A DNA stretch of 6,635 nucleotides, taken from contig JAKBQK010000124.1 in NCBI GenBank assembly GCA_021835265.1, positions 1 through 6,635 on the forward strand, read 5' to 3'. The stretch's first letter is position 1; every line of letters starts with the position of its first letter. The notes below the pieces were generated by a model that searched no databases, had not been told where the DNA came from, and saw only the letters and a program-made list of their open reading frames with translations. Made by a program: the position numbers and the translations under genes. Positions 1-5,477 of this stretch are shown here, piece after piece. The stretch comes from Thermoplasmata archaeon. GTDB taxonomy: Archaea; Thermoplasmatota; Thermoplasmata; Thermoplasmatales; Thermoplasmataceae.

Positions 1-108
1 AGTCCCTCAACAGTGAATATTTTCAGGAAAGCCATGGGTATGGAAGAGATCGATTGGATAACACTCATGAAATCTTCATTGCCTGAAAACCAGAAAAGAC
101 TGTTCTGA
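1..108 (+). CDS. C-terminal fragment of an unidentified protein
   Basis: An open frame runs from the first base of the window to a TGA at 106-108. It encodes the last 35 residues of a protein whose start lies outside the window. The readable tail begins SPSTVNIFRKAMGMEEI and ends with QKRLF. Codon choice (AGG, AGA, ATA, ATC) looks like ordinary coding sequence. The tail is amphipathic, with acidic and basic residues and no membrane segment. I do not recognise the family. The gene converges on the minus-strand gene ending at 165, with 56 bp between the stops that hold T-rich terminator-like sequence for both directions. Confidence 0.6.
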   Translation, partial: SPSTVNIFRKAMGMEEIDWITLMKSSLPENQKRLF

Positions 109-130
109 AATCAGTAATATTACCAGAATT

Positions 131-152
131 GAAAAAATAAAAAGTAAAAAAA
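131..152 (-). terminator. Oligo-T terminator of the 165-644 gene
   Basis: Read on the minus strand, the sequence just past the stop at 165 is a run of three T tracts (seven, five and six T) broken by single bases. Archaeal RNA polymerase commonly terminates at such runs without a long hairpin. The position directly after a stop codon supports the call. Confidence 0.55.
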
Positions 153-171
153 CTGGTTTCTTTTTCAGTTT
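150..171 (+). terminator. Inverted repeat plus T tract ending the + strand gene
   Basis: AAACTG (150-155) and CAGTTT (166-171) form a perfect 6-bp inverted repeat around a T-rich loop (157-165). It lies about 40 bp after the stop at 108 and overlaps the last codons of the opposing gene. It could end transcription of the + strand gene. The hairpin is short, so the call is tentative. Confidence 0.3.
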
Positions 172-644
172 CCATTTATCTTAAGGGCCCGATAAACAAG
201 TGCCAACCTGAGAAATGAAAATCCTTGAAACCTCTCCACAGTAAACCCCTTTGAAAAAGACGGAACTTTTGACATCCTTACGAACCAGAACATCATCTCC
301 CTTACCAAGAGGGATGCCCTGATTAACTGAGGTACAACAGGTTCTTTTGAATCCAAAAGTAATTTCAATGTATCTCCCTCATCCTCTGGCCCCATGCACA
401 GGTCTATAAGGAACTGGTGATTTGGGGGTTCCGATTTGTATACAATGGAATGGGAGAGTTCTTTCAGATACTTCAGCATTTTCTCATAATTCTGCTTGAA
501 TTCTGGATCAGAATATCTCAATTCAGCAAGCCTGGTCGAGAGATCCTGGTTTTTGATGAAATACATTTCAACGTCAGAATCATATTGCTCCACTGTGTCT
601 GAAATCATACATTCAAAGGTTGGGAATTTCAGTTCGTTAACCAT
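165..644 (-). CDS. Conserved-looking soluble helical protein, function unknown
   Basis: The ATG at 644 gives a protein of 159 residues. A GGAG sits four bases before this ATG and a TTATACAT box about 22 bp before it, so I prefer this start. The frame stays open to a TTG at 701, which would add 19 residues (MAIITEITQL...). A GATTATACC box lies about 29 bp before that TTG, so a leaderless longer form is possible. The protein has no signal peptide or membrane segment. An acidic first half (DTVEQYDSDVE, PEDEGDT) is followed by a hydrophobic and aromatic stretch (REMMFWFVR) and a basic, helical C terminus. I find no catalytic motif or known domain. It is followed by a clear T-rich terminator and preceded by the three-helix membrane protein gene 152 bp upstream. 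Confidence 0.6.
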   Translation of the reverse strand: MVNELKFPTFECMISDTVEQYDSDVEMYFIKNQDLSTRLAELRYSDPEFKQNYEKMLKYLKELSHSIVYKSEPPNHQFLIDLCMGPEDEGDTLKLLLDSKEPVVPQLIRASLLVREMMFWFVRMSKVPSFSKGFTVERFQGFSFLRLALVYRALKINGN

Positions 645-780
645 GAATCTCCAATTCAAACATGTATAAGAAAGTTGAGTAATCTCCGTAATAATGGCCA
701 ATCAAAATTTTTCAAGGGTAAAATAGGTATAATCTGGATTTAAGATGGTATTTAATTCATCTTAAAAACCCAGTGATCCG

Positions 781-796
781 TAAAAATTAAAAAAAA
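781..796 (-). terminator. Oligo-T terminator of the 797-1405 gene
   Basis: Directly after the TAA of the membrane protein gene the minus strand reads eight T, then AA, then five T. This is a typical archaeal T-tract terminator. It separates this gene from the one at 165-644. Confidence 0.55.
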
Positions 797-1405
797 TTAC
801 AGTTTCATAAATTCATCATTTTCTCTGGAAATTGTGTTATCAATCTTATTTGCGTATTTCAATATGTCCAGAATTATGATGACTAGAAACAGGGAAAATA
901 TAACCGTCCCACCAAGTATTATAAAGGCAAACTCTCTGGTGTAAATTTGTGAGGAACTGGCTGATATGAAACCAACCAGCAGATACATGAGAAATGCAAT
1001 TGAAAGTCCATAAACAATTACAATTCTTGTGAGCAGTTGAAACGATTGCTTTATCCTTGAATAGTTCAGGTCTGGTTCAAAGGAATCCTTCATCTTACGA
1101 TAAAGCTGATTCACATCTCTCATTGCATTCAGTGAAGTTGCCGTTATTGTTGAGACATTGTCAAATTTCCTATTTGCAATGTTTTCACTCAGAATCTGTG
1201 CTGTGTCACTGGCATTACTGTTGGAAAAAAATCTGAGCAACTCTTCAGTGAAGGAAATTCTAAGTATTTCACCCAGTCTGTCTACTTTGTCTTTCATATG
1301 GTTAAAGTAGCTGTTAAGTCCTCTTTTGATCACAAAATATGCTACAAAAGACATAAAGAGGACGAACGTTGGAATCAGATATAGTGCTTCAATTAATCCA
1401 ATCAT
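797..1405 (-). CDS. Three-helix membrane protein, function unknown
   Basis: This is a 202-residue protein with an ATG start at 1405. Three membrane helices are visible: about 4-26 (LIEALYLIPTFVLFMSF...), 128-150 (IVIVYGLSIAFLMYLLVGF) and 160-182. The KR pair after helix 1 and the charged tail DNTISRENDEFMKL suggest the N terminus is outside and that residues 27-127 and the C terminus are inside. The roughly 100-residue inner region is mostly predicted helix with alternating charge (HMKDKVDRLGEILR, YRKMKDSFEPD), so it could pack as a coiled coil or sense a partner. Helices 2 and 3 are joined by a short serine-rich outer loop (SASSSQ). No enzyme or transporter motif is seen. The gene has no evident ribosome binding site. 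A TATATATA box lies about 79 bp upstream, and the gene appears to be its own transcription unit. Confidence 0.75.
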   Translation of the reverse strand: MIGLIEALYLIPTFVLFMSFVAYFVIKRGLNSYFNHMKDKVDRLGEILRISFTEELLRFFSNSNASDTAQILSENIANRKFDNVSTITATSLNAMRDVNQLYRKMKDSFEPDLNYSRIKQSFQLLTRIVIVYGLSIAFLMYLLVGFISASSSQIYTREFAFIILGGTVIFSLFLVIIILDILKYANKIDNTISRENDEFMKL

Positions 1406-1479
1406 AAGGACATAAATGTATAGTTCATAAGTGTTAAATAATATTTTGAATGCTCACTCTGTATTCGGCAATCATCGTC

Positions 1480-1488
1480 TATATATAC
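1480..1488. promoter_or_regulatory. TATA box between divergent start sites
   Basis: TATATATA(C) at 1480-1488 is a strong archaeal TATA-like box and is nearly palindromic. On the minus strand (ATATATAG) it could serve the membrane protein gene at 1405 with a leader of about 50 bases. On the + strand it lies 24-31 bp before the ATGs at 1508 and 1515, the right distance for a leaderless + strand transcript. Confidence 0.4.
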
Positions 1489-1514
1489 GGCAATTGTCAA
1501 TTTATACATGGTGT

Positions 1515-1634
1515 ATGAATGAAATTGGAGAAATTAGGTACCCACTGGATGAAATGAAAAAGATTTTAATTTTCAGGAATTCTGGGGTTGTGAACTTGAA
1601 TCACCCTCATGGAATCCTTAATCTGGATAATTGA
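1515..1634 (+). CDS. Possible 39-residue small protein
   Basis: An ATG at 1515 opens a 39-codon frame ending in TGA at 1632-1634. Its first half (MNEIGEIRYPLDEMKKILIF) looks like real coding sequence, acidic and basic with an amphipathic helix. The second half (NLNHPHGILNLDN) is less so. The TATA box at 1480-1488 is correctly placed for a transcript starting near this ATG. The same frame is open upstream to an ATG at 1431. It could be a true small gene or the N-terminal stub of a lost one. I do not recognise it. Confidence 0.25.
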   Translation: MNEIGEIRYPLDEMKKILIFRNSGVVNLNHPHGILNLDN

Positions 1635-1797
1635 TGATTTCATGACGTTATCTGATCTCTGTTCAGCAGATCTAAAATAAACCGATGTACTCATACAGGA
1701 AAGGTAAACTTCTCGTAGCCTACGGTGCAGGAACAGACAATAATCCCAGTCAACACCCCTACCTGACGCTGCGAAAGAATGTATCTTGGCCTCCAGG
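1635..1797. other. Intergenic stretch with hairpin and G+C-richer segment
   Basis: This is the rest of the gap between the two membrane protein genes. GATCT (1654-1658) and AGATC (1668-1672) form a hairpin extended by CTG/CAG with one bulged C. From about 1700 to 1797 the sequence is visibly richer in G and C than its surroundings. It carries a 38-codon + strand frame (1685-1801, MYSYRKGKLLVAYGAGTDNN...) that runs into the 3' end of the next gene. Nothing here is convincingly a gene. Confidence 0.3.
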
Positions 1798-2508
1798 TTA
1801 AACTTTGAATTTGATAAGGAGTTCAGAAAAAAGCAGAACTGCAAACATACCATATGTGCAAATTGATCCATAAAGGAATATTGAGAGCTTCCTTTCAAGG
1901 CTTTTCACGTTAAGTAAACCGTAAATAAGGAAAAGCATTCCAACAGCGTAAAAGTAGATCACAACTATTTTAATGAGAAGGGAAAGAGACGAAAACCATC
2001 TGAAAGAGGGAAAATATGTTACAACGAAGAAGGCTATTATGGAAGCGGCTTCTCCTATGATGATTCTCTTCATATCTTTTTTCATATAGATGCTGTAAAG
2101 AGAGGCAAATGTTATTGCAAAGAGGGCAGCTACCAAAACCAGTATAATAGAATCAAGGAAATTGGACTTCACCGGGATGAATATCTTCACAAGCGCAAGG
2201 GGTGTGAATGCCAGGAAAAGTCCAGTCCACAGAGCAATGGATGCCGTCTGAATTCCCATAAAGAGGGTGTTTTCTTCTTTTTCTATGTATCTCGGGTCAA
2301 ATGGGGTTTTCAGTACACCAAGGTTATTTTTCTGTTCAGATATTACTATCTTCTCTTTCTCTTCCACAGTGGGTTGAAGGTTTTTTGAAAGAATAAACTC
2401 CGGTTTTGGGAGATTCTTCTTGTCCATCTCATAAATGAAATATACGGCCACAACCGTGGCTATTATCATCTGGGGAATGAACTGAAGAAGGGCATTAAAA
2501 TTAAACAT
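1798..2508 (-). CDS. Six-helix membrane protein, function unknown
   Basis: This is a 236-residue protein starting at the ATG at 2508. A GGTG lies seven bases before it and a TATA-like box 34 bp before it. Six membrane helices are visible: about 7-26, 84-107, 118-142, 149-166, 174-199 and 208-232. Helix 1 is separated from the rest by a charged loop at 27-80 (YEMDKKNLPKPEF, VEEKEKIVISEQKNN). By positive-inside reasoning that loop is cytoplasmic. Later loops are short and partly basic (YMKKDMKR, KSLERK). No transporter signature, redox residue or catalytic motif is evident. The gene follows the signal peptidase in the same direction after 48 bp, so the two may be co-expressed despite the box between them. 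A link to protein export is only suggested by that position. Confidence 0.75.
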   Translation of the reverse strand: MFNFNALLQFIPQMIIATVVAVYFIYEMDKKNLPKPEFILSKNLQPTVEEKEKIVISEQKNNLGVLKTPFDPRYIEKEENTLFMGIQTASIALWTGLFLAFTPLALVKIFIPVKSNFLDSIILVLVAALFAITFASLYSIYMKKDMKRIIIGEAASIIAFFVVTYFPSFRWFSSLSLLIKIVVIYFYAVGMLFLIYGLLNVKSLERKLSIFLYGSICTYGMFAVLLFSELLIKFKV

Positions 2509-2515
2509 ATAGAAA

Positions 2516-2519
2516 CACC
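2516..2519 (-). promoter_or_regulatory. GGTG ribosome binding site for 1798-2508
   Basis: The minus strand reads GGTG seven bases before the ATG at 2508, matching the 3' end of archaeal 16S rRNA. It is short, and with the TATA box at 2538-2546 transcription could start right at it, so it may be weak. Confidence 0.35.
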
Positions 2520-2537
2520 ATATTACTCCCAGTCTTG

Positions 2538-2546
2538 TATATTAAT
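2538..2546 (-). promoter_or_regulatory. TATA box for 1798-2508
   Basis: ATTAATATA on the minus strand lies between the signal peptidase stop and the next ATG, about 34 bp before that ATG. A start about 26 bp downstream would give a leader of under 10 bases. It implies the six-helix protein can be transcribed on its own. Confidence 0.4.
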
Positions 2547-2556
2547 GTTTCTAAAA

Positions 2557-3360
2557 TCATCTGCCCTTCCTTTCAGATTTCCGGCCCCCAACTTTCCTGT
2601 AAACCTTTCCATATGGAAACAGGGCCAATGCCACTATGACAGCAATTGAAGCAAACAGGTACTCATAAGCATGGTTTGGGACTTCATTTGAGTAAGGCCA
2701 ATCTCCATAAAGCTTCATTATATTCAGCTTTATGAGCCCAAACCATGGAATCTGGCCCTGTGCAATTCCCACAACCTCTGAGGAAGTAACTGGTGGTATT
2801 CCCAGGAAATACTGATCGGCGGCCTGGTATGCATTCAGGGATTGATTGTAAACACCACGGAATGCCAGGTTAAAGTCTCCCACCGTGATAAATCCGCTTT
2901 TGTTATGGAATCCGCTGATCATAACAAGTAGGTTTCTGTGCGAGAATCCAACGTCCTTGATTAGGACATATGACTGCGTTACAGTAATCCAGCTCTGGTT
3001 TGTATATCCCTGCACTACTGGATGTGAATTATTCCAGGTGAGATAAAAAATTGCACGATGGATAATGATCTTTCCCGGACCATGGTAAAGGATCACATTC
3101 CCAAATTCACCATAGGTGGAATAACCTGTCTCCCTTCCTTTCACATATGTTATAACATTTTTGACAGGGTCAGGAGATCTCTTGACCAGAACAACATCTC
3201 CTGCATTTATTGTTCCCCATGTCCAGTTTGGGGAATGTTCCATGCTTTCCGATGCTACAACATAAACTGGGGGAAACTCCTGTGTATAGGCAAGAACACC
3301 ACCCACAAGGATTAAAATTATCAGTAGTATTATGATATCTCTCTTTGTCTTAACATTCAT
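2557..3360 (-). CDS. Signal peptidase I, archaeal Sec11 type (S26B)
   Basis: This membrane protease removes signal peptides from secreted and membrane proteins on the outer face of the cytoplasmic membrane. The 267-residue protein has an N-terminal anchor (8-25), then ASESMEHS, where S39 just before Met is the expected nucleophile. INAGDVVLVKR (51-61) follows as the second conserved box. GKIIIHRAI contains H101 at the place of the bacterial catalytic Lys, which is the Sec11/archaeal feature. GFITVGDFN (156-164) carries D162, the expected acidic residue. The stretch at about 110-155 between His and Asp is longer than in minimal Sec11 proteins. A second membrane helix (about 233-249) and a very basic tail (KVYRKVGGRKSERKGR) end the protein. 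Five N-X-S/T sequons (N45, N110, N121, N153, N172) lie in the outer domain. A GGTGA site six bases before the ATG supports the start. It lies upstream of the six-helix membrane protein gene. Confidence 0.92.
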   Translation of the reverse strand: MNVKTKRDIIILLIILILVGGVLAYTQEFPPVYVVASESMEHSPNWTWGTINAGDVVLVKRSPDPVKNVITYVKGRETGYSTYGEFGNVILYHGPGKIIIHRAIFYLTWNNSHPVVQGYTNQSWITVTQSYVLIKDVGFSHRNLLVMISGFHNKSGFITVGDFNLAFRGVYNQSLNAYQAADQYFLGIPPVTSSEVVGIAQGQIPWFGLIKLNIMKLYGDWPYSNEVPNHAYEYLFASIAVIVALALFPYGKVYRKVGGRKSERKGR

Positions 3361-3366
3361 CTATTT

Positions 3367-3371
3367 TCACC
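3367..3371 (-). promoter_or_regulatory. GGTGA ribosome binding site of the signal peptidase
   Basis: GGTGA on the minus strand lies six bases before the ATG at 3360 and matches the archaeal anti-Shine-Dalgarno sequence. It fixes the start and implies a transcript with a leader. Confidence 0.6.
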
Positions 3372-3440
3372 AGAGAATTATGGTCCTTAGTTTCATCAGC
3401 ATAAAAATGATGGGATAAAAATATTCGCATTATTCTTTTC

Positions 3441-3452
3441 TATATATATTTT
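3441..3452 (-). promoter_or_regulatory. TATA box of the signal peptidase gene
   Basis: The minus strand reads TTTAAAATATATATAG across this site, about 80-90 bp before the ATG at 3360. Initiation would fall near 3418-3420 and give a leader of nearly 60 bases containing the GGTGA site. The box could also work on the + strand, where only a doubtful frame follows. The 276 bp between 3360 and 3637 hold no other supportable feature. Confidence 0.45.
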
Positions 3453-3636
3453 AAATCTATATCAACAATTCTTATAGGTATTAATATGTGTCTTTCATAC
3501 GGGCTGAGAATCTACTGCGAATTACTGCTTTTTTCTTTGAATTTCACCAGAGAAGCTAAAAATATTCCTGGAAAACTGCGAGACCTTTGCCCCTCATTTC
3601 CACCTGCACATTTAGAGATATTTCAACTGGAAATGG

Positions 3637-4347
3637 TCAATTCACATCAAGATATTTGTTTATTCTAACCAATTCTTCGAGGGTCTTCAAACCCTCCCTT
3701 GTAATCTTATAGCGTTTCTGTTTGAATTCGTTTTCAAATATCTCTATGAGATTCTTGGTTTTCATCTCCTCTATGAATGAAAGGGCAGCTTTATAGTTGA
3801 GGTTGCATCTATAGATTATCTTCGTTATGCCTGCACCCTCTTCATGCCTGGTGAGGGAAAGAATATCGATCAAGATTTTGCCCTTGTCGCGTCTGCGATT
3901 CTTTGTATTCTCTTTCTTTTTAGACTTCAGGTTTTCATAGGCAGATTTAATGCTGGTATCTTCAAGGATTATCATCTCCTTACCATCATACATCAAAGTT
4001 TTAATTCTGTCGATAAGAAGAATATCAGTTAGACTCTTTTCCTTTTTTGAGAATTCTTTCTTGGAAAGAACATAGCACTTGGACGCACCCACATTTTTTG
4101 ACTGAATAGAAAGAAGCGAAATCTCTTCGAGTCTCTCCTTGTCCATGGTCTTCAACTGCATAACAACAAAAAACCTTTCAGAATACCTGTCACGAATGAC
4201 ATAATCAAAGGAATTTATCCCTCCATCTTTGTCTTCTAAGACTACCCCAATTTCAAGACTCCAATAATTGGAACTCACGTATAAGCACGAATTTGAAATT
4301 TCCAGTTCGCGACTCTTGTTTTCATCGTCCAAGTCCATATCAATCAA
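3637..4347 (-). CDS. Mrr-like nuclease-fold / winged-helix protein, paralog A
   Basis: This 236-residue protein appears to have two domains. Residues about 20-130 resemble the Mrr-type PD-(D/E)XK restriction endonuclease fold. INSFDYVIR supplies D48, FFVVMQLK supplies the Q64-x-K66 pair, and the following helix plus strand (RLEEISLLSIQSKNVGASK, YVLSKKEFS) matches the family's 'G-A-(D/S)-K-x-x-(V/L)' stretch. Mrr proteins use QxK, so Q64 does not exclude catalysis. A basic linker (141-157) leads to a winged helix at 157-233 (KILIDILSLT, GAGITKIIYRCNLNYKAA, YKITREGLKTL) that closely follows the archaeal HTH_45/Sso10a pattern. There is no membrane segment, so it should be cytoplasmic and bind DNA. 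The start is a TTG with GGTGA six bases upstream. Gap-free alignment to the neighbour from residue 1 supports it over the ATG three codons in. The role could be restriction, DNA repair or regulation. The nuclease assignment rests on motifs alone. Confidence 0.8.
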   Translation of the reverse strand: MIDMDLDDENKSRELEISNSCLYVSSNYWSLEIGVVLEDKDGGINSFDYVIRDRYSERFFVVMQLKTMDKERLEEISLLSIQSKNVGASKCYVLSKKEFSKKEKSLTDILLIDRIKTLMYDGKEMIILEDTSIKSAYENLKSKKKENTKNRRRDKGKILIDILSLTRHEEGAGITKIIYRCNLNYKAALSFIEEMKTKNLIEIFENEFKQKRYKITREGLKTLEELVRINKYLDVN

Positions 4348-4353
4348 GCCAAA

Positions 4354-4358
4354 TCACC
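4354..4358 (-). promoter_or_regulatory. GGTGA site that selects the TTG start
   Basis: GGTGA on the minus strand is six bases from the TTG at 4347 but 15 bases from the in-frame ATG at 4338. The spacing favours the TTG. Confidence 0.55.
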
Positions 4359-4428
4359 AAACCCACAAATGAAATATTGCACGCGTTCAATTCAATACAG
4401 TGTTCAGAGATAGAACATTATGTCCATG

Positions 4429-4440
4429 ATTATATTATAA
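4429..4440 (-). promoter_or_regulatory. TATA box of paralog A
   Basis: TTATAATATAAT on the minus strand is the strongest TATA-like sequence upstream of 4347, about 87 bp away. Initiation near 4408 would leave a leader of about 60 bases. It suggests paralog A has its own promoter and does not depend on readthrough from paralog B. Confidence 0.4.
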
Positions 4441-4597
4441 TCTTTTGTAGTCTAGTTCTTATTAAATATTGTCTGCCATTTGTTTGCAGGAATAAAGAAA
4501 ATAAGGCATTATAAAGGTTAGAAAATATTTCATAATAGTATTAACATCTTTTCGATTTTTTACGGTCTTACGCCATCTTTAAAATTAAAGGTTTTCA

Positions 4598-4615
4598 GGG
4601 GAGCCTGGATTTGAA
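4598..4615 (-). other. tRNA 3'-end-like fragment
   Basis: Read on the minus strand, this is TTCAAATCCAGGCTCCCC. It looks like the T loop, the 3' half of the T stem and the 3' acceptor strand of a tRNA. The 5' half of the T stem is wrong (AGCGA where CCTGG is needed) and no matching 5' tRNA half is found, so it is not a functional tRNA. It could be an attachment-site remnant or chance resemblance. It lies in the gap between the paralogs. Confidence 0.2.
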
Positions 4616-4656
4616 TCGCTGTGTCCGGTAAATTTCAAATTCGCAGTGTTACGGAC
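4609..4656. repeat. Imperfect direct repeat with stem-loop
   Basis: ATTTGAATCGCTGTGTCCGG (4609-4628) is repeated imperfectly at about 4632-4654 as ATTTCAAATTCGCAGTG followed by TTACGG. Across the second copy, GTCCGGTAA (4623-4631) can pair with TTACGGAC (4649-4656), leaving one bulged G and a loop of about 17 bases. It lies 40-90 bp past the stop of paralog B and could be a 3' processing or termination element or a relic of duplication. Confidence 0.3.
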
Positions 4657-4696
4657 TTCAATTATAGCATCGAAAATGTTGAGGTCAAATATTGAG

Positions 4697-5407
4697 TCAG
4701 TTTGTTCTGAGATAATAATTGATGCGGTTCAAGTCGTCCAGAGCTTTAAGACCTTCCTTTGTGATCACATAAGTGCTTTTCGTGGACTTCTCCTTAACAA
4801 GCTCAACAAGGTTCTTGTTCTTCATATCGTCGAGTATTGTCATGGCTGATTTGTAATTGAGGTTGCACTTGTAGATTATCTTGGTTATTCCTGCTCCATT
4901 CTCCTGACCTGTGAGTGAAAGTATGTCATATATGATCTTGCTTTTATCTCTCCTCTTGCTCTGGAAGTTGCCCTGCATCTTTATTCTGATGTTTCCATAC
5001 CCGGCCAGTTTACCCGTATCAGGGATCATAACCATTTCCCGGTCACCATATATCAAGGACTTCACCCTTTCCACCGACAGCGAATCAGTAAGCATCTTCT
5101 CAGCTGGTGAAAAGTTACTTCTTGAGAGTACACATCCTTTGGACGCACCAACATTTCTTGACTGTATGGATAGTAGTGAGATCTCTTCAAGTCTGTCTCT
5201 TGCATTTGCCTTCAGTTCAGAAATCACAAAAAACTCTTTGGAGTTTTTCTGCCTGACCACATAGTCAAAGCTATTGAGGCCACCACCTTGATCCTCTATG
5301 CTCATATTCAATTCTATTTTCCACATATCTCTGGATACATTCAAAATGCCGTCTTTCAGTACAATTCCATTTTTTCCGTCAAATATATCTTTTTTTATAT
5401 CTACCAT
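4697..5407 (-). CDS. Mrr-like nuclease-fold / winged-helix protein, paralog B
   Basis: This 236-residue protein is co-linear with paralog A over its whole length, with about 116 identical positions and no gaps by hand alignment. The N-terminal half carries LNSFDYVVR (D48) and FFVISELK (E64-x-K66), a canonical D ... ExK arrangement of PD-(D/E)XK nucleases. RLEEISLLSIQSRNVGASK follows, nearly identical to paralog A. After a basic linker (QSKRRDKSK) the winged helix covers 157-233 (KIIYDILSLT, GAGITKIIYKCNLNYKSA, YVITKEGLKAL). GAGGTG five bases before the ATG at 5407 fixes the start. The frame is open for 13 more codons to 5446 (MFHKFFIQLRGVC), but those overlap the ribosome binding site and have no counterpart in paralog A. 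It has no membrane segment. It is probably the more intact nuclease of the pair if either is active. A purely regulatory role is the alternative. Confidence 0.82.
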   Translation of the reverse strand: MVDIKKDIFDGKNGIVLKDGILNVSRDMWKIELNMSIEDQGGGLNSFDYVVRQKNSKEFFVISELKANARDRLEEISLLSIQSRNVGASKGCVLSRSNFSPAEKMLTDSLSVERVKSLIYGDREMVMIPDTGKLAGYGNIRIKMQGNFQSKRRDKSKIIYDILSLTGQENGAGITKIIYKCNLNYKSAMTILDDMKNKNLVELVKEKSTKSTYVITKEGLKALDDLNRINYYLRTN

Positions 5408-5412
5408 ACACA

Positions 5413-5418
5413 CACCTC
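5413..5418 (-). promoter_or_regulatory. GAGGTG ribosome binding site of paralog B
   Basis: GAGGTG on the minus strand lies five bases before the ATG at 5407. It is the best ribosome binding site in the window and rejects the longer start at 5446. Confidence 0.65.
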
Positions 5419-5477
5419 TTAGCTGAATGAAAAATTTATGAAACAAAAGCCGTTTTTTTCCACAAGTTAAGCTATGA

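Noticed and set aside
1566..1898. 110-codon minus-strand frame crossing the end of the six-helix protein gene
   Set aside because: It overlaps the better-supported membrane protein gene in another frame, is rich in Cys, Ser and Arg, and has no ribosome binding site or TATA box of its own.
3058..3315. 85-codon + strand frame inside the signal peptidase gene
   Set aside because: It is antisense to a confidently identified gene and lacks its own start signals.
3486..3668. 60-codon + strand frame MCLSYGLRIYCELLLF... with a TATA box upstream
   Set aside because: It overlaps the 3' end of paralog A, is rich in Cys and Leu without recognisable structure, and the nearby TATA box is better explained by the signal peptidase. 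A real small gene is not excluded.
4577..4590. CTTTAAAATTAAAG palindrome as a terminator
   Set aside because: It is an AT-only stem core with no T tract after it in the direction of the upstream gene. Such palindromes are common in AT-rich DNA.
4598..4680. Complete tRNA gene in the gap between the paralogs
   Set aside because: Only the T loop and 3' strand look right. The T stem does not pair and no acceptor partner, D arm or anticodon arm can be built.
4911..5264. 117-codon + strand frame inside paralog B
   Set aside because: It is the antisense shadow of a well-supported gene. Its Ser/Leu-rich content follows from the opposite strand's codon bias.
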